In this document: piece by piece, positions 27,704 to 35,171 of the stretch
Layout of the letters: every line of letters begins with the position of its first letter
Position numbering within the stretch: the stretch's first letter is position 1
Assembly: GCA_035294085.1 (NCBI GenBank)
Contig: DATGLP010000018.1
Coordinates: forward strand, 1-64,000
DNA from: Acidimicrobiales bacterium
GTDB taxonomy: Bacteria; Actinomycetota; Acidimicrobiia; Acidimicrobiales; Bog-793
Reading direction: 5' to 3'
Length of the DNA stretch: 64,000 nt
Notes under the pieces: model-generated
Databases searched by the model: none
Told to the model about the DNA's origin: nothing
The model's input: only the letters and a program-made list of their open reading frames with translations
Translations under genes and position numbers: made by a program

Positions 27704-28306
27704 GTGCGCTCGGTCATCGCCGTGGCGAACCTGAAGGGCGGGGTCGGCAAGACGACGAGCGCCGTCTACCTGGCCGCCGCGGCGGTGCGCGCGGGGTACG
27801 CGCCGGTGACCCTCGTCGACTGCGACCCGCAGGCGAGCGCGAGCGAGTGGCTCGAGGCGGCCCCCGTCCCGGGGGTGGAGCTCGTCAGGGCGCCGACCGC
27901 CCACCTCGCGGGCCGCGTCATCGACCGCCTCGACGCCGGCGTCGTCGTCGTCGACACGCCGCCGGGCGCGGGCGACGAGAAGATCGTGCGGACCGTGGTC
28001 GAGCAGGCGCGCTCGGTGGCGATCGCGACGCGCGTCGGCGGCACCGACCTCGGCCGGGTCGCCGTCACCGTCGACCTCGTCCCGGCGAGGACGCGCCGCG
28101 GCCTCGTCGTGTGCGCGGCGCGCCGCGGCACCCACCAGCTCGTCGCGGCGCTCGAGGCGTGGGCGCGTGCCGGCGAGCAGGTGTGGGGCGTCGTGCCCGA
28201 GCGCGTCGCGATCGGCGAGGGCCCCGCCGGGCCGCTCGCGGTCATCGGCCTCGTCTGCTACGACGGCGTGCTCCACCACGCCCTCGGGCGCGACCAGCGC
28301 GGCTGA
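27704..28306 (+). CDS. ParA/MinD-like ATPase
   Basis: About 200 residues. SVIAVANLKGGVGKTTSAVYLA is the deviant Walker A (K-G-G-x-G-K-T-T), and TLVDCDPQASASEWLEAA and VVVVDTPPGAGDEKIV are the A' and Walker B regions of ParA-family ATPases. These switch proteins position DNA, protein clusters or chemoreceptors. No ParB partner is adjacent, so it is an orphan of the small ParA type. The frame also opens at ATG 27677, but that is immediately after a G-run; GTG 27704 with GAGGTGGT upstream is preferred. It sits between recG and rsmD, normally neighbours. Confidence 0.8.
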   Translation: MRSVIAVANLKGGVGKTTSAVYLAAAAVRAGYAPVTLVDCDPQASASEWLEAAPVPGVELVRAPTAHLAGRVIDRLDAGVVVVDTPPGAGDEKIVRTVVEQARSVAIATRVGGTDLGRVAVTVDLVPARTRRGLVVCAARRGTHQLVAALEAWARAGEQVWGVVPERVAIGEGPAGPLAVIGLVCYDGVLHHALGRDQRG

Positions 28307-28337
28307 GGCGGCTGCCCCGGTCGCTAGCCTGCCGGCG

Positions 28338-28889
28338 GTGCGGGTGATCGCCGGGAGCGCGCGGGGCCGGTCGCTGCGCGCCCCCCGCTCGAGCGGGGTC
28401 CGCCCGACCGCCGACCGCGTCAAGGAGGCGATGTTCGACGTCCTCGCCGCGCTCGGCGTGCTCGGGGGGGCCGACGTGCTCGACCTGTTCGCCGGCTCGG
28501 GGGCGCTCGGTATCGAGGCGCTGTCGAGGGGGGCCGCCTCGGTCACCTTCGTCGAGTCCGGGCGCCGGGCGCTCGAGGCGATCTCGGCGAACCTCGAGCG
28601 CTGCGGGTTCGCCGGGCAGGCCGGGGTACGCGTCGTGCGCTGCGAGGCGCTCGCCTTCCTCGCCCGCTCGCAGCGGCGCTACGACGTCGCGCTCGTCGAC
28701 CCCCCCTACGGCTTTGCCGCCTGGCCGGCGCTGCTCGACCGCCTCGACGCGCGCCTCGCCGTGCTCGAGTCCTCGCGCCCGCTCGACGTCCCGGGGCGCT
28801 TCGAGGTGCACCGCACCTACCGCTATGGAACTACGCTCCTCACCGTGGTGACTGCCCCCGAGGCGGCCGGCGCCGAGGTCGGGCCGTGA
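28338..28889 (+). CDS. rsmD: 16S rRNA (guanine(966)-N(2))-methyltransferase
   Basis: 183 residues. RVIAGSARGRSLRAP and RPTADRVKEAMFDVLAAL are the RsmD N-terminal signatures; VLDLFAGSGALGIEALSRGA binds S-adenosylmethionine, and ALVDPPYGF is the D-P-P-Y catalytic motif for exocyclic amine methylation. The GTG start lies 7 bases after TAGCCT (28325-28330), so a leaderless mRNA is likely. Overlaps coaD by 4 bases (GTGA), the standard rsmD-coaD pair. Confidence 0.93.
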   Translation: MRVIAGSARGRSLRAPRSSGVRPTADRVKEAMFDVLAALGVLGGADVLDLFAGSGALGIEALSRGAASVTFVESGRRALEAISANLERCGFAGQAGVRVVRCEALAFLARSQRRYDVALVDPPYGFAAWPALLDRLDARLAVLESSRPLDVPGRFEVHRTYRYGTTLLTVVTAPEAAGAEVGP

Positions 28890-29365
28890 CGACCGCTCTG
28901 TTCCCCGGCTCCTTCGACCCGTTCCACAACGGCCACCTCGAGGTGGTCGAGCGGGCGGCTCGTCTGTTCGACCGCGTCGTCGTCGCCGTCCTGCGCAACC
29001 CGCAGAAGGCGGAGCCGCTCTTCTCGGCCGCCGAGCGCGAGGCGCTCATCGCGGAGTGCCTCGGGCACCAGCCGAACGTGTCGATCGTCTCGATGTCCAC
29101 CCTCGTCGTCGATGTCGCGCGCGACGTCTCGGCCGACGTGATCGTGAAGGGGCTGCGCGCGGTGTCGGACTTCGAGAACGAGCTGCAGATGGCGCAGATG
29201 AACCAGCAGCTCTCGGGGATCGAGACGCTCCTGCTGCCGACCGGGGCGACGACGTCGTTCATCGCGTCGCGCCTGCTGCGGGAGATCGCCCGCTTCGGCG
29301 GCGACGTGAGCGCCTTCGTCCCGGACCCCGTCGCGCGCCGGATGAAGGAGCGCTTCGGTGGCTGA
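28886..29365 (+). CDS. coaD: Phosphopantetheine adenylyltransferase
   Basis: 159 residues, full length. TTALFPGSFDPFHNGHLEVVERAA contains the nucleotidyltransferase H-x-x-H-type motif (HNGH), and VIVKGLRAVSDFENELQMAQMNQ is the CoaD-specific helix region. It adenylates 4'-phosphopantetheine in coenzyme A synthesis, feeding the acyl carrier protein and fatty acid genes downstream. Starts in a GTGA overlap with rsmD; its end overlaps the next gene by 8 bases. Confidence 0.96.
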   Translation: MTTALFPGSFDPFHNGHLEVVERAARLFDRVVVAVLRNPQKAEPLFSAAEREALIAECLGHQPNVSIVSMSTLVVDVARDVSADVIVKGLRAVSDFENELQMAQMNQQLSGIETLLLPTGATTSFIASRLLREIARFGGDVSAFVPDPVARRMKERFGG

Positions 29366-29918
29366 CCACCTCGCCTCGCCGCTCGCCGGGGAGGCGGCGG
29401 GGGCGTGCGCGGCGCTCCTCGACGAGCTGGCCGGGCTGATCGAGCGCGCGAAGTCGATGCCGCTGTCGACCTCGGCGATCATCGCCCGCGACGAGGTGCT
29501 CGAGCTCATCGGCCGGGCGCGCGAGGCCCTGCCGGCCGAGCTCGAGCGGGCGCGCCGCGTCCTCGCCGAGCGCGACGAGGTTCGGGCCCGCGCCAGCCTC
29601 GAGGCGGAGGAGATCCTCTCCGCGGCGCGCGCCCAGGCCGCGCACCTCGTGCAGCGCACGGAGGTCGTGCGCCAGGCCGAGCTGCACGCCGAGCGCCTGC
29701 TCCAGGACGCCGAGGCCGAGGCGCGCCGCATCCGGCGCGAGGCCGACGACTACGTCGACCGCAAGCTGGCGGCGTTCGAGATCGTGCTCGACCGCACGAT
29801 GCGGGCCGTGCGTGCCGGGCGCGAGCGGCTCGCGCCCTCGGGGGTGGACGAGGCGGCCGAGCCGGCCGGGACCACGCCCGCCGGCGAGGAGCACTTCTTC
29901 GACCAGGACCGCACGTGA
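29358..29918 (+). CDS. DivIVA-like coiled-coil protein (SepIVA-type, by position)
   Basis: 186 residues, mostly charged helix: STSAIIARDEVLELIGRA, then long Ala/Glu/Arg heptads (ARASLEAEEILSAARAQAA, AEAEARRIRREADDYVDRKL) and a Pro/Glu-rich tail. DivIVA-type proteins with this RDEVLEL...A-x-x-E pattern help septation or polar growth. In mycobacteria the gene in the same place, before DUF177 and near rnc and mutM, is sepIVA, so I infer an equivalent. No membrane segment. GTG start overlaps coaD; stop overlaps the DUF177 gene (GTGA). Confidence 0.7.
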   Translation: MADHLASPLAGEAAGACAALLDELAGLIERAKSMPLSTSAIIARDEVLELIGRAREALPAELERARRVLAERDEVRARASLEAEEILSAARAQAAHLVQRTEVVRQAELHAERLLQDAEAEARRIRREADDYVDRKLAAFEIVLDRTMRAVRAGRERLAPSGVDEAAEPAGTTPAGEEHFFDQDRT

Positions 29919-30493
29919 GATCGCCCAGCGTCCCGCTCGCGAGGCTGCGCGCCGGCCGGAGCTTCGTCGTCGAGGTCGCCGCCGTCCGGCGCGAGCCCGG
30001 CGCGCGCCGGCGCCTCGCGCTCGAGGGCGTCGTCGAGGGCCTCGAGGTGAGCGGCTCGCACGTGCCGGCAGGGCGCTCGGTGCGCTTCGACGGCCTCCTC
30101 GAGGCGCTGCACGGCGGCGTCCTCGTCACCGGCACGGTCCGCGCACCGTGGGAGGGCCCGTGCCGCCGCTGTCTCGAGCCGGCCGGCGGCGAGCTCGTCG
30201 TGGCGGTGCGCGAGTGGTGCGTCGAGGCCGGCGACCCCGACACGACCTACCCGCTCGGCCCCGACGAGCTCGACCTCGAGCCCGTCGTCCACGACGCGTG
30301 TATCCTCAACCTCCCGTTGGCGCCCCTCTGCCGGGAGGGGTGCCGCGGCCTGTGCCCGGCGTGCGGCGCGAACCGCAACCTCGAGCGCTGTGGGTGCGCC
30401 CCGGGGCGAGACCAGCGGTGGGCGGTGCTCGCCTCGCTCGCCGGCGGCCGCTCGACGGGCGCTCCCGGCGACGCGACGCGAGAGGACGACTAG
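29915..30493 (+). CDS. DUF177 (YceD) family protein
   Basis: 192 residues. The family core is GPCRRCLEPAGGELVVAVREW followed by LDLEPVVHDACILNLPLAPLC and the Cys-rich REGCRGLCPACGANRN. Members sit almost always directly before rpmF, as here, and are implicated in 23S rRNA/large-subunit biogenesis, though the biochemical role is not settled. The Cys set (C-x-x-C, then C-x3-C-x2-C) suggests zinc binding. Starts in a GTGA overlap with the SepIVA-like gene. Confidence 0.85.
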   Translation: MRSPSVPLARLRAGRSFVVEVAAVRREPGARRRLALEGVVEGLEVSGSHVPAGRSVRFDGLLEALHGGVLVTGTVRAPWEGPCRRCLEPAGGELVVAVREWCVEAGDPDTTYPLGPDELDLEPVVHDACILNLPLAPLCREGCRGLCPACGANRNLERCGCAPGRDQRWAVLASLAGGRSTGAPGDATREDD

Positions 30494-30497
30494 CGCG

Positions 30498-30677
30498 ATG
30501 GCAGTCCCGAAGAAGAAGACCTCGAAGTCCAAGAGCCGGAGCCGGCGCGCCTCGGCCTGGACGCTCGGGCGCCCGGCGCTCAGCCGCTGCCCCCAGTGCC
30601 GCCAGGCGAAGCGCCCGCACGTCGTGTGCCCGAGCTGCGGCTGGTACAAGGGCCGCCAGGCGATCGAGGTCGTCTGA
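30498..30677 (+). CDS. rpmF: 50S ribosomal protein L32
   Basis: 59 residues. AVPKKKTSKSKSRSRRASAW is the conserved basic start; CPQCRQAKRPHVVCPSCGWYKGRQAI carries the four-Cys zinc ribbon. ATG at 30498, 4 bases after the DUF177 stop. The stop TGA (30675-30677) overlaps the proposed CTG start of plsX. Confidence 0.95.
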   Translation: MAVPKKKTSKSKSRSRRASAWTLGRPALSRCPQCRQAKRPHVVCPSCGWYKGRQAIEVV

Positions 30678-31660
30678 TCCTCCCCGTCGCGATCGACGCG
30701 CTCGGCGGCGACAAGGCGCCGAGCGAGATCGTCGCCGGGGCGCGGCGCGCCCACGAGGAGCACGGCATCCCCGTCGTCCTCGTCGGCCCGACGGACGGGA
30801 CGCTCGGCGACGTGGGCGGCCTCGAGGTCATCCCGGCGAGCGAGGCGATCGCGATGGACGAGGACCCGGCGCGCGCCGTGCGTACGAAGCGGGACGCCAC
30901 CCTCGTGCGCGCCGCGGAGGCGGTGCGCGACGGGCGGGCGTGCGCCATGGTGAGCGCCGGCAACACCGGGGCGGCGATGGCGGCCGCCCTGCTGCGCCTG
31001 GGCCGCCTGCCGAGGGTGGCGCGCCCCGCCATCGCCACGCCGCTGCCGGTCATCGGCGGCACGCCCACCGTGCTCATCGACGCCGGCGCCAACGCCGAGT
31101 GCGCCCCCGAGTGGCTCGTCCAGTTCGCCCAGATGGCGACCGCCTTCGCCCGCATCCGCTACGGCATCGAGGAGCCGTCGGTCGGCCTGCTGTCGATCGG
31201 CGAGGAGCCGACGAAGGGGAGTCCGCTCGTGAAGGAGGCGCACGCCCTCCTCGCCGCGGCGCCCCGGATCCGCTTCGTCGGCAACGTCGAGGGCCGGGAC
31301 CTCCTCGCGGGGCGGGTCGACGTCGTCGTCACCGACGGCTTCACCGGCAACGTCGCCCTGAAGGCGCTCGAGGGCGCGCTCGAGGCCTTCATGGGCCTGC
31401 TCCAGGCGGTGATCGCCTCCAGCCCCGAGGCGAGGGCCGCGGGCGAGGTCCTCGTGCCGGCGCTCCTGCCGTACGCGAGCCACGTCGACCCGGAGGAGAC
31501 CGGCGGGGCCATCCTGCTCGGCGTCGACGGCCTGTGCGTCATCAGCCACGGCAGCTCCTCGGCACGGGCGATCGTGAACGCGGCGCGCGTCGCCGCCGAG
31601 ATGGCGAGCGTCGACCTCGTCGGCAAGGTGCGCGCCGCGGTGGCGCCCGAGCGCGGCTGA
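30674..31660 (+). CDS. plsX: Phosphate acyltransferase PlsX
   Basis: 328 residues. PVAIDALGGDKAPSEIVAGA is the N-terminal signature; MVSAGNTGAAMAAALLRLGR, IDAGANAEC, VGLLSIGEEPTKGSPLVKEAH and VVVTDGFTGNVALKALEG follow in the usual order. It makes acyl-phosphate from acyl-ACP for phospholipid synthesis, in line with acpP next door and the PlsY-like protein at 58969. The fold starts at LILPVAID, and the only codon that fits is CTG 30674, in a CTGA overlap with rpmF; no ATG, GTG or TTG is available before the conserved motif. Confidence 0.92.
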   Translation: MILPVAIDALGGDKAPSEIVAGARRAHEEHGIPVVLVGPTDGTLGDVGGLEVIPASEAIAMDEDPARAVRTKRDATLVRAAEAVRDGRACAMVSAGNTGAAMAAALLRLGRLPRVARPAIATPLPVIGGTPTVLIDAGANAECAPEWLVQFAQMATAFARIRYGIEEPSVGLLSIGEEPTKGSPLVKEAHALLAAAPRIRFVGNVEGRDLLAGRVDVVVTDGFTGNVALKALEGALEAFMGLLQAVIASSPEARAAGEVLVPALLPYASHVDPEETGGAILLGVDGLCVISHGSSSARAIVNAARVAAEMASVDLVGKVRAAVAPERG

Positions 31661-31700
31661 TCGGCGCTCGGGGCCGGCGACCTCGGCGCCGCCCAGCCGG

Positions 31701-31706
31701 TAACAT
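31701..31706 (+). promoter_or_regulatory. Possible -10 element (TAACAT) for acpP
   Basis: TAACAT lies in the plsX-acpP gap about 55 bases before the acpP start. No matching -35 is visible. A GC-rich stem (CGCCCGC / GCGGGCG) follows before the Shine-Dalgarno, so acpP may have its own leader-bearing transcript, unlike the leaderless genes nearby. Confidence 0.35.
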
Positions 31707-31761
31707 CGCCGCGGCCTGCGCCCGCCTGGGGCGCGGGCGTGACGAGCGAAGGAGGCGTCTC

Positions 31762-32052
31762 GTGCCCGAACCGGCCACCGCGACCCCGATGTCCCGGGGC
31801 GAGGTCCTCGAGCTCGTGCGGTCCCAGCTCGCCGACATCCTCGAGATCGACCCGTCGGCGATCAGCGAGTCCTCCTCCTTCGCCGACGACCTGAACGCCG
31901 ACTCGCTCGCGCTCATCGAGCTCGTGGAGGCGCTCGAGGAGGAGCTGCGGGACAAGGTCGCCGGCTTCCGCATCGACGACGAGGACCTCGAGGACCTCCG
32001 GACCGTGCGCGACGCCGTCGACTACGTGAGCGCGAAGCTCGGTGCGGCCTGA
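31762..32052 (+). CDS. acpP: Acyl carrier protein
   Basis: 96 residues, slightly longer than usual because of a ~15-residue N-terminal lead. The phosphopantetheine site is the Ser in DDLNADSLALIELVEALEEE; ILEIDPSAISESSSFADD and RTVRDAVDYV are typical flanks. GTG start with GGAGG 9 bases upstream, chosen over the internal ATG. Carries acyl chains for fatty acid synthesis and, through PlsX, for phospholipids. Confidence 0.92.
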   Translation: MPEPATATPMSRGEVLELVRSQLADILEIDPSAISESSSFADDLNADSLALIELVEALEEELRDKVAGFRIDDEDLEDLRTVRDAVDYVSAKLGAA

Positions 32053-32066
32053 GGCTCCGCCGGGCG

Positions 32067-32798
32067 GTGCCCGCGCCGGCGCCTGAGCCGGGGGCGGGGC
32101 GTGCCGGCGGGCCCGAGGCGCTCGCCCGGCGCCTCGCCGGCTACCTCGACGACCCGCACCTGCTCCACCGGGCGCTCGCCCACCGCTCCTACTGCGCCGA
32201 GGCGCCCGGGGAGGAGTCGAACGAGCGTCTCGAGTTCCTCGGCGACGCCGTGCTCGGCCTCGTCGCGACCGAGGAGCTCTACCGCGCCCACCCGGACCTG
32301 CCCGAGGGCGACCTCGCGCGCATGCGCGCCGCGATCGTGAGCACCGGGACGCTCGCCCAGGCCGCCGCCGAGCTCGGGGTCGGCGACGCCGTCCTGCTCG
32401 GGCGGGGCGAGGAGGCCTCCGGCGGGCGCTCGAAGGCATCGATCCTCGCCGACGCCCTCGAGGCGCTCATCGGCGCGACCTACCTCGCCGGCGGTCTCGC
32501 GCCGGCACGCGCCCTCGTGCTCGACCTGCTCGGCGAGCGCCTCGCGGCGGCCCCCCGCGACGCCGCGGCGCTCGGCGACGCGAAGAACCGCCTCCAGGAG
32601 CTCGCGGCGCGCCTCGGCCTCGAGCCCCCGAGCTACTGCGTCGAGGACGAGGGCCCGGACCACGCGAAGCGCTTCCGCGCGAGCGTCGCCGTGGGCGGGC
32701 GCGTCGTCGGCCACGGCGAGGGCCGCTCGAAGAAGGCGGCCGAGCGCGCCGCCGCGGACGAGGGCCTCGCCGTGCTCGCGGCCGGCGAGCGTGCCTGA
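32067..32798 (+). CDS. rnc: Ribonuclease III
   Basis: 243 residues. The nuclease domain has HRSYCAEAPGEESNERLEFLGDAVLGL (signature NERLEFLGDAV) and the second acidic cluster ILADALEALIGATYLAGG; the C-terminal dsRNA-binding domain runs from DAKNRLQELAARLG to RSKKAAERAAADEGL. Processes rRNA and structured RNAs. GTG start; the end overlaps mutM by 8 bases. Confidence 0.95.
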   Translation: MPAPAPEPGAGRAGGPEALARRLAGYLDDPHLLHRALAHRSYCAEAPGEESNERLEFLGDAVLGLVATEELYRAHPDLPEGDLARMRAAIVSTGTLAQAAAELGVGDAVLLGRGEEASGGRSKASILADALEALIGATYLAGGLAPARALVLDLLGERLAAAPRDAAALGDAKNRLQELAARLGLEPPSYCVEDEGPDHAKRFRASVAVGGRVVGHGEGRSKKAAERAAADEGLAVLAAGERA

Positions 32799-33636
32799 GC
32801 TGCCGGAGGTCGAGACCGTCCGGCGCGGCCTCGAGCGGGCCGTGCTCGGTCGGCGCGTCGTCGCGGTCGAGGTGCTCGGCGCCCGCTCGGTCCGGCGCCA
32901 GGACGCGCCGGCGTTTCGCGCCGCGCTCGTCGGACGTCGCCTCGTCGCGGCCCGGCGGCGCGGCAAGTTCCTCCTCGTCGACCTCGCGCCCGGCCGCGGG
33001 CCGGCCGAGGCGCTCGTGTGCCACCTGCGCATGAGCGGCCAGCTGCTCCTCGTGCCCCCGGGCGCGCCGCGCGTCGCGCACACCCACGTCGTGCTCGGCC
33101 TCGACGACGCGAGCGAGCTGCGCTTCGTCGATCCGCGCACCTTCGGCGAGCTCTTCGTGGCGCCGCTCGACCCGGCGAGCGGCCTGCCCGCCGAGCTTCG
33201 CACGCTCGGTCCGGACCCGCTCGCCGACGGCCTGCCGACGGCGCTGCTGCGGCGCCTCCTCGCCCGGCGGCGCACGAGCCTCAAGGCCTTCCTCCTCGAC
33301 CAGCGCGCCGTCGCCGGCATCGGCAACCTCTACGCCGACGAGATCTGCTTCGCCGCTCGCCTCGCCCCGGGGCGCCGCACCGACTCGCTCTCGGCGCGCG
33401 AGGCGGCGCGCCTCGCCGCGGCGATCGCCGAGGTGCTCTCGGCGGCCGTCGCGGCGCGCGGCTCGTCGCTGCGCGACGGCCGCTACCGGGACCTCGGCGG
33501 CGAGCCCGGCGCCTACCAGGATCGCCACGCCGTCTACGGCCGAGCGGGCGCTCCGTGCCCGCGCTGTGCCCGCCCGGTCGTGCGCGCGAGGATCGCCGGA
33601 CGCTCCGCCCACTTCTGCCCGGCGTGCCAGCGCTGA
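32791..33636 (+). CDS. mutM: Formamidopyrimidine-DNA glycosylase
   Basis: 281 residues. The N-terminus PELPEVETVRRGLE supplies the catalytic Pro and Glu once the initiator is removed; HLRMSGQLLL, DPRTFGELF, LLDQRAVAGIGNLYADEICF and the zinc finger CPRCARPVVRARIAGRSAHFCPACQ complete the Fpg fold. It excises oxidised purines. GTG start overlaps rnc. In many actinobacteria smc follows; here a copper cluster separates the two. Confidence 0.95.
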   Translation: MPELPEVETVRRGLERAVLGRRVVAVEVLGARSVRRQDAPAFRAALVGRRLVAARRRGKFLLVDLAPGRGPAEALVCHLRMSGQLLLVPPGAPRVAHTHVVLGLDDASELRFVDPRTFGELFVAPLDPASGLPAELRTLGPDPLADGLPTALLRRLLARRRTSLKAFLLDQRAVAGIGNLYADEICFAARLAPGRRTDSLSAREAARLAAAIAEVLSAAVAARGSSLRDGRYRDLGGEPGAYQDRHAVYGRAGAPCPRCARPVVRARIAGRSAHFCPACQR

Positions 33637-33661
33637 GGGTCGCCGTCCCGAGCGCCTCGGC

Positions 33662-33667
33662 TAGCCT
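33662..33667 (+). promoter_or_regulatory. -10 element TAGCCT for the sulfocyanin-like gene
   Basis: TAGCCT ends 7 bases before GTG 33675, the same hexamer and spacing as rsmD (28325-28330 to 28338). This argues for a leaderless transcript and supports that GTG as the true start. No -35 match is evident. Confidence 0.5.
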
Positions 33668-33674
33668 CGCGTCG

Positions 33675-34199
33675 GTGCGCAGGCGGCGCTGGACCCCCTG
33701 GCGCGCCGGCGCCTTCCTCGCCGGCGCTGCGGCCCTCCTCGCCGGCTGCTCGTCGGGCGGCACCGTGGCGGGGACGGGCGCGTCGCCACCGCTGTCGGTC
33801 GACCGCTCGGCGCGCACCGTCCACCTCCTCCTCGTCGCCGCGGCCAACGGGGTGAACGGCGGCTTCAACTTCGACGGCGCCGCGAAGGGGGCGATGACCG
33901 TCACCGTCCCGGCCGGCTGGCGGGTGGAGGTGACCTGCGAGAACGCCTCCACGACGCTCACGCACTCCTGCGCCGTCGTCACCGCGAGCGGGCGCCTCGC
34001 CTTCCCCGGCGCGTCGGTCGCCAACGCGACGGAGGGGCTCGCGCCGGGCGGGGAGGGGTCGTTCTCCTTCGTCGCCGCGCGCCCCGGCGCCTACCGCGTC
34101 GCCTGCCTCGTGCCGGGCCACGAGATCGCCGGGATGTGGGACCGCCTCGTGGTCACGGCGGGCGGGAAGCCGGCCATCGAGGGCGCGCGCGCGACGTGA
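33675..34199 (+). CDS. Sulfocyanin-like blue copper lipoprotein
   Basis: 174 residues. The N-terminus has a basic start, a hydrophobic stretch and the lipobox LLAGCSSG, so it is anchored outside the membrane by lipid. The mature part is a cupredoxin: NGGFNFDGAAKGAMTVTVPAGW, LTHSCAVV with the first His ligand, then FVAARPGAYRVACLVPGHEIAGMWD with the Cys-x4-His-x4-Met copper ligands. The FNFDG...AMTVTVPAGW and PGHEIAGMWDRLVV pattern is that of sulfocyanins, electron carriers known mainly from acidophilic archaea. It likely shuttles electrons to a terminal oxidase; the copper genes nearby fit. Confidence 0.78.
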   Translation: MRRRRWTPWRAGAFLAGAAALLAGCSSGGTVAGTGASPPLSVDRSARTVHLLLVAAANGVNGGFNFDGAAKGAMTVTVPAGWRVEVTCENASTTLTHSCAVVTASGRLAFPGASVANATEGLAPGGEGSFSFVAARPGAYRVACLVPGHEIAGMWDRLVVTAGGKPAIEGARAT

Positions 34200-34201
34200 G
34201 C

Positions 34202-34222
34202 CCGCGCCCGGTCAGGGCGCGG
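34202..34222. terminator. Stem-loop between convergent genes
   Basis: CCGCGCCC (34202-34209) and GGGCGCGG (34215-34222) form a perfect 8-base stem with a 5-base loop. It lies between the sulfocyanin-like gene (+) and the SRPBCC gene (-), whose stop codon falls in the loop, so it could end both transcripts. No T-run. Confidence 0.4.
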
Positions 34223-34787
34223 AGGAGCCGGCGCCGGCGGACGGGCCGTTGTCGGCGGACCGCTCGACGTGGCGGGCCAGCTGCTCGACGAAGTGGCGCG
34301 CGATGGCGGTGGCGACGTAGCGGCCCACCAGCCGGTCGATGACGAGGCCGAGCAGCCCGAGCGGCGGCCGGTAGCGGCCGTCGAGGACGAGCCTCGTGCG
34401 CCCCTCGCCCTCCGGGCGCACCTGGAGGTCGGCCTCCATCTCGGGGAACGAGCTCGCGAGGCGCGCCGCCCGCCACCGCAGCGAGATGGCGTCGCCCGCC
34501 GGCTGCGGGCTCGGCGTCCAGCACTCGATGCGGACCGGCACGGCGAGCCAGGGCACCCGGTCCGACAGCGGGAGGCGCACGACCGCCTCGTCGCCGCTCG
34601 TCTCGCCGTAGGCGAGGCGGATGAGCTCGGCCGGCCGGATGCGGATGATGCCCCCGAGCTCGCCGAGCGGGCGGTCCACGACGCGCGAGATGCGCAGCTC
34701 CTCGGCCTGGACGGGGCGCCACTCGACCGTCGTCGCCTCCGTCGGGCCCGATCGCCGCTCCCCGTCGCCGCCCGCACCCGCCGCCAC
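34212..34787 (-). CDS. SRPBCC-fold (START-like) protein of unknown function
   Basis: 191 residues. LRISRVVDRPLGELGGIIRI, a long central beta region, DLQVRPEGEGRTRLVLDGRYRPPLGLLGLVIDRLVGRYVATAIARHFVEQLARHV is the usual SRPBCC C-terminal strand plus long helix that closes a hydrophobic pocket. Such proteins bind lipids or other small hydrophobic ligands. GTG 34787 follows a minus-strand TAGCGT (34799-34794) by 6 bases, so probably leaderless and its own unit rather than part of the copper operon. Confidence 0.65.
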   Translation of the reverse strand: MAAGAGGDGERRSGPTEATTVEWRPVQAEELRISRVVDRPLGELGGIIRIRPAELIRLAYGETSGDEAVVRLPLSDRVPWLAVPVRIECWTPSPQPAGDAISLRWRAARLASSFPEMEADLQVRPEGEGRTRLVLDGRYRPPLGLLGLVIDRLVGRYVATAIARHFVEQLARHVERSADNGPSAGAGSSAP

Positions 34788-34832
34788 GCCCTCACGCTAG
34801 AGCAACGCGCGCCGTGCCATCGCCTGCAGGCC

Positions 34833-35171
34833 TCACCGGGCGCGCGTGAAGCGGTGGACGGCTTCGAGGAGCTCGCGCGTCCTGGCCGCCGCGGCCGCCT
34901 CGTCGCCCGAGGCGAGGGCGCGCTCGACGCAGTGGTTCACGTGGTCGTCGAGGACCCTGACGGCGACCGCCTCGAGGGCGGTGGCCGCTGCGGCCACCTG
35001 GGTGAGGATGTCGATGCAGTAGCGGTCCTCGGCGACCATGCGCGCGATGCCGCGCACCTGGCCCTCGATGCGGCGCAGCCGCCGGAGGAGGGCGTCCTTG
35101 TCCGCGCCGTAGCCGTACGGCGGCGGGGGCGGCGGAGCCGTGGGGCGCCCGCCGGCGGCCGACGCGCTCAC
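34833..35171 (-). CDS. csoR: CsoR-type copper-sensing repressor
   Basis: 112 residues. ALLRRLRRIEGQVRGIARMVAEDRYCIDILTQ and LDDHVNHCVERAL show the CsoR/FrmR all-helical fold with the Cys...His-x2-x-Cys copper(I) ligands (DRYC, HVNHC). Apo-CsoR represses copper efflux genes and lets go when copper binds. The N-terminal ~20 residues are Ala/Pro-rich. GTG start overlaps the copA stop (GTGA), making it the last gene of copZ-copA-csoR; the operator at 37588-37604 would give autoregulation. Confidence 0.87.
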   Translation of the reverse strand: MSASAAGGRPTAPPPPPPYGYGADKDALLRRLRRIEGQVRGIARMVAEDRYCIDILTQVAAAATALEAVAVRVLDDHVNHCVERALASGDEAAAAARTRELLEAVHRFTRAR

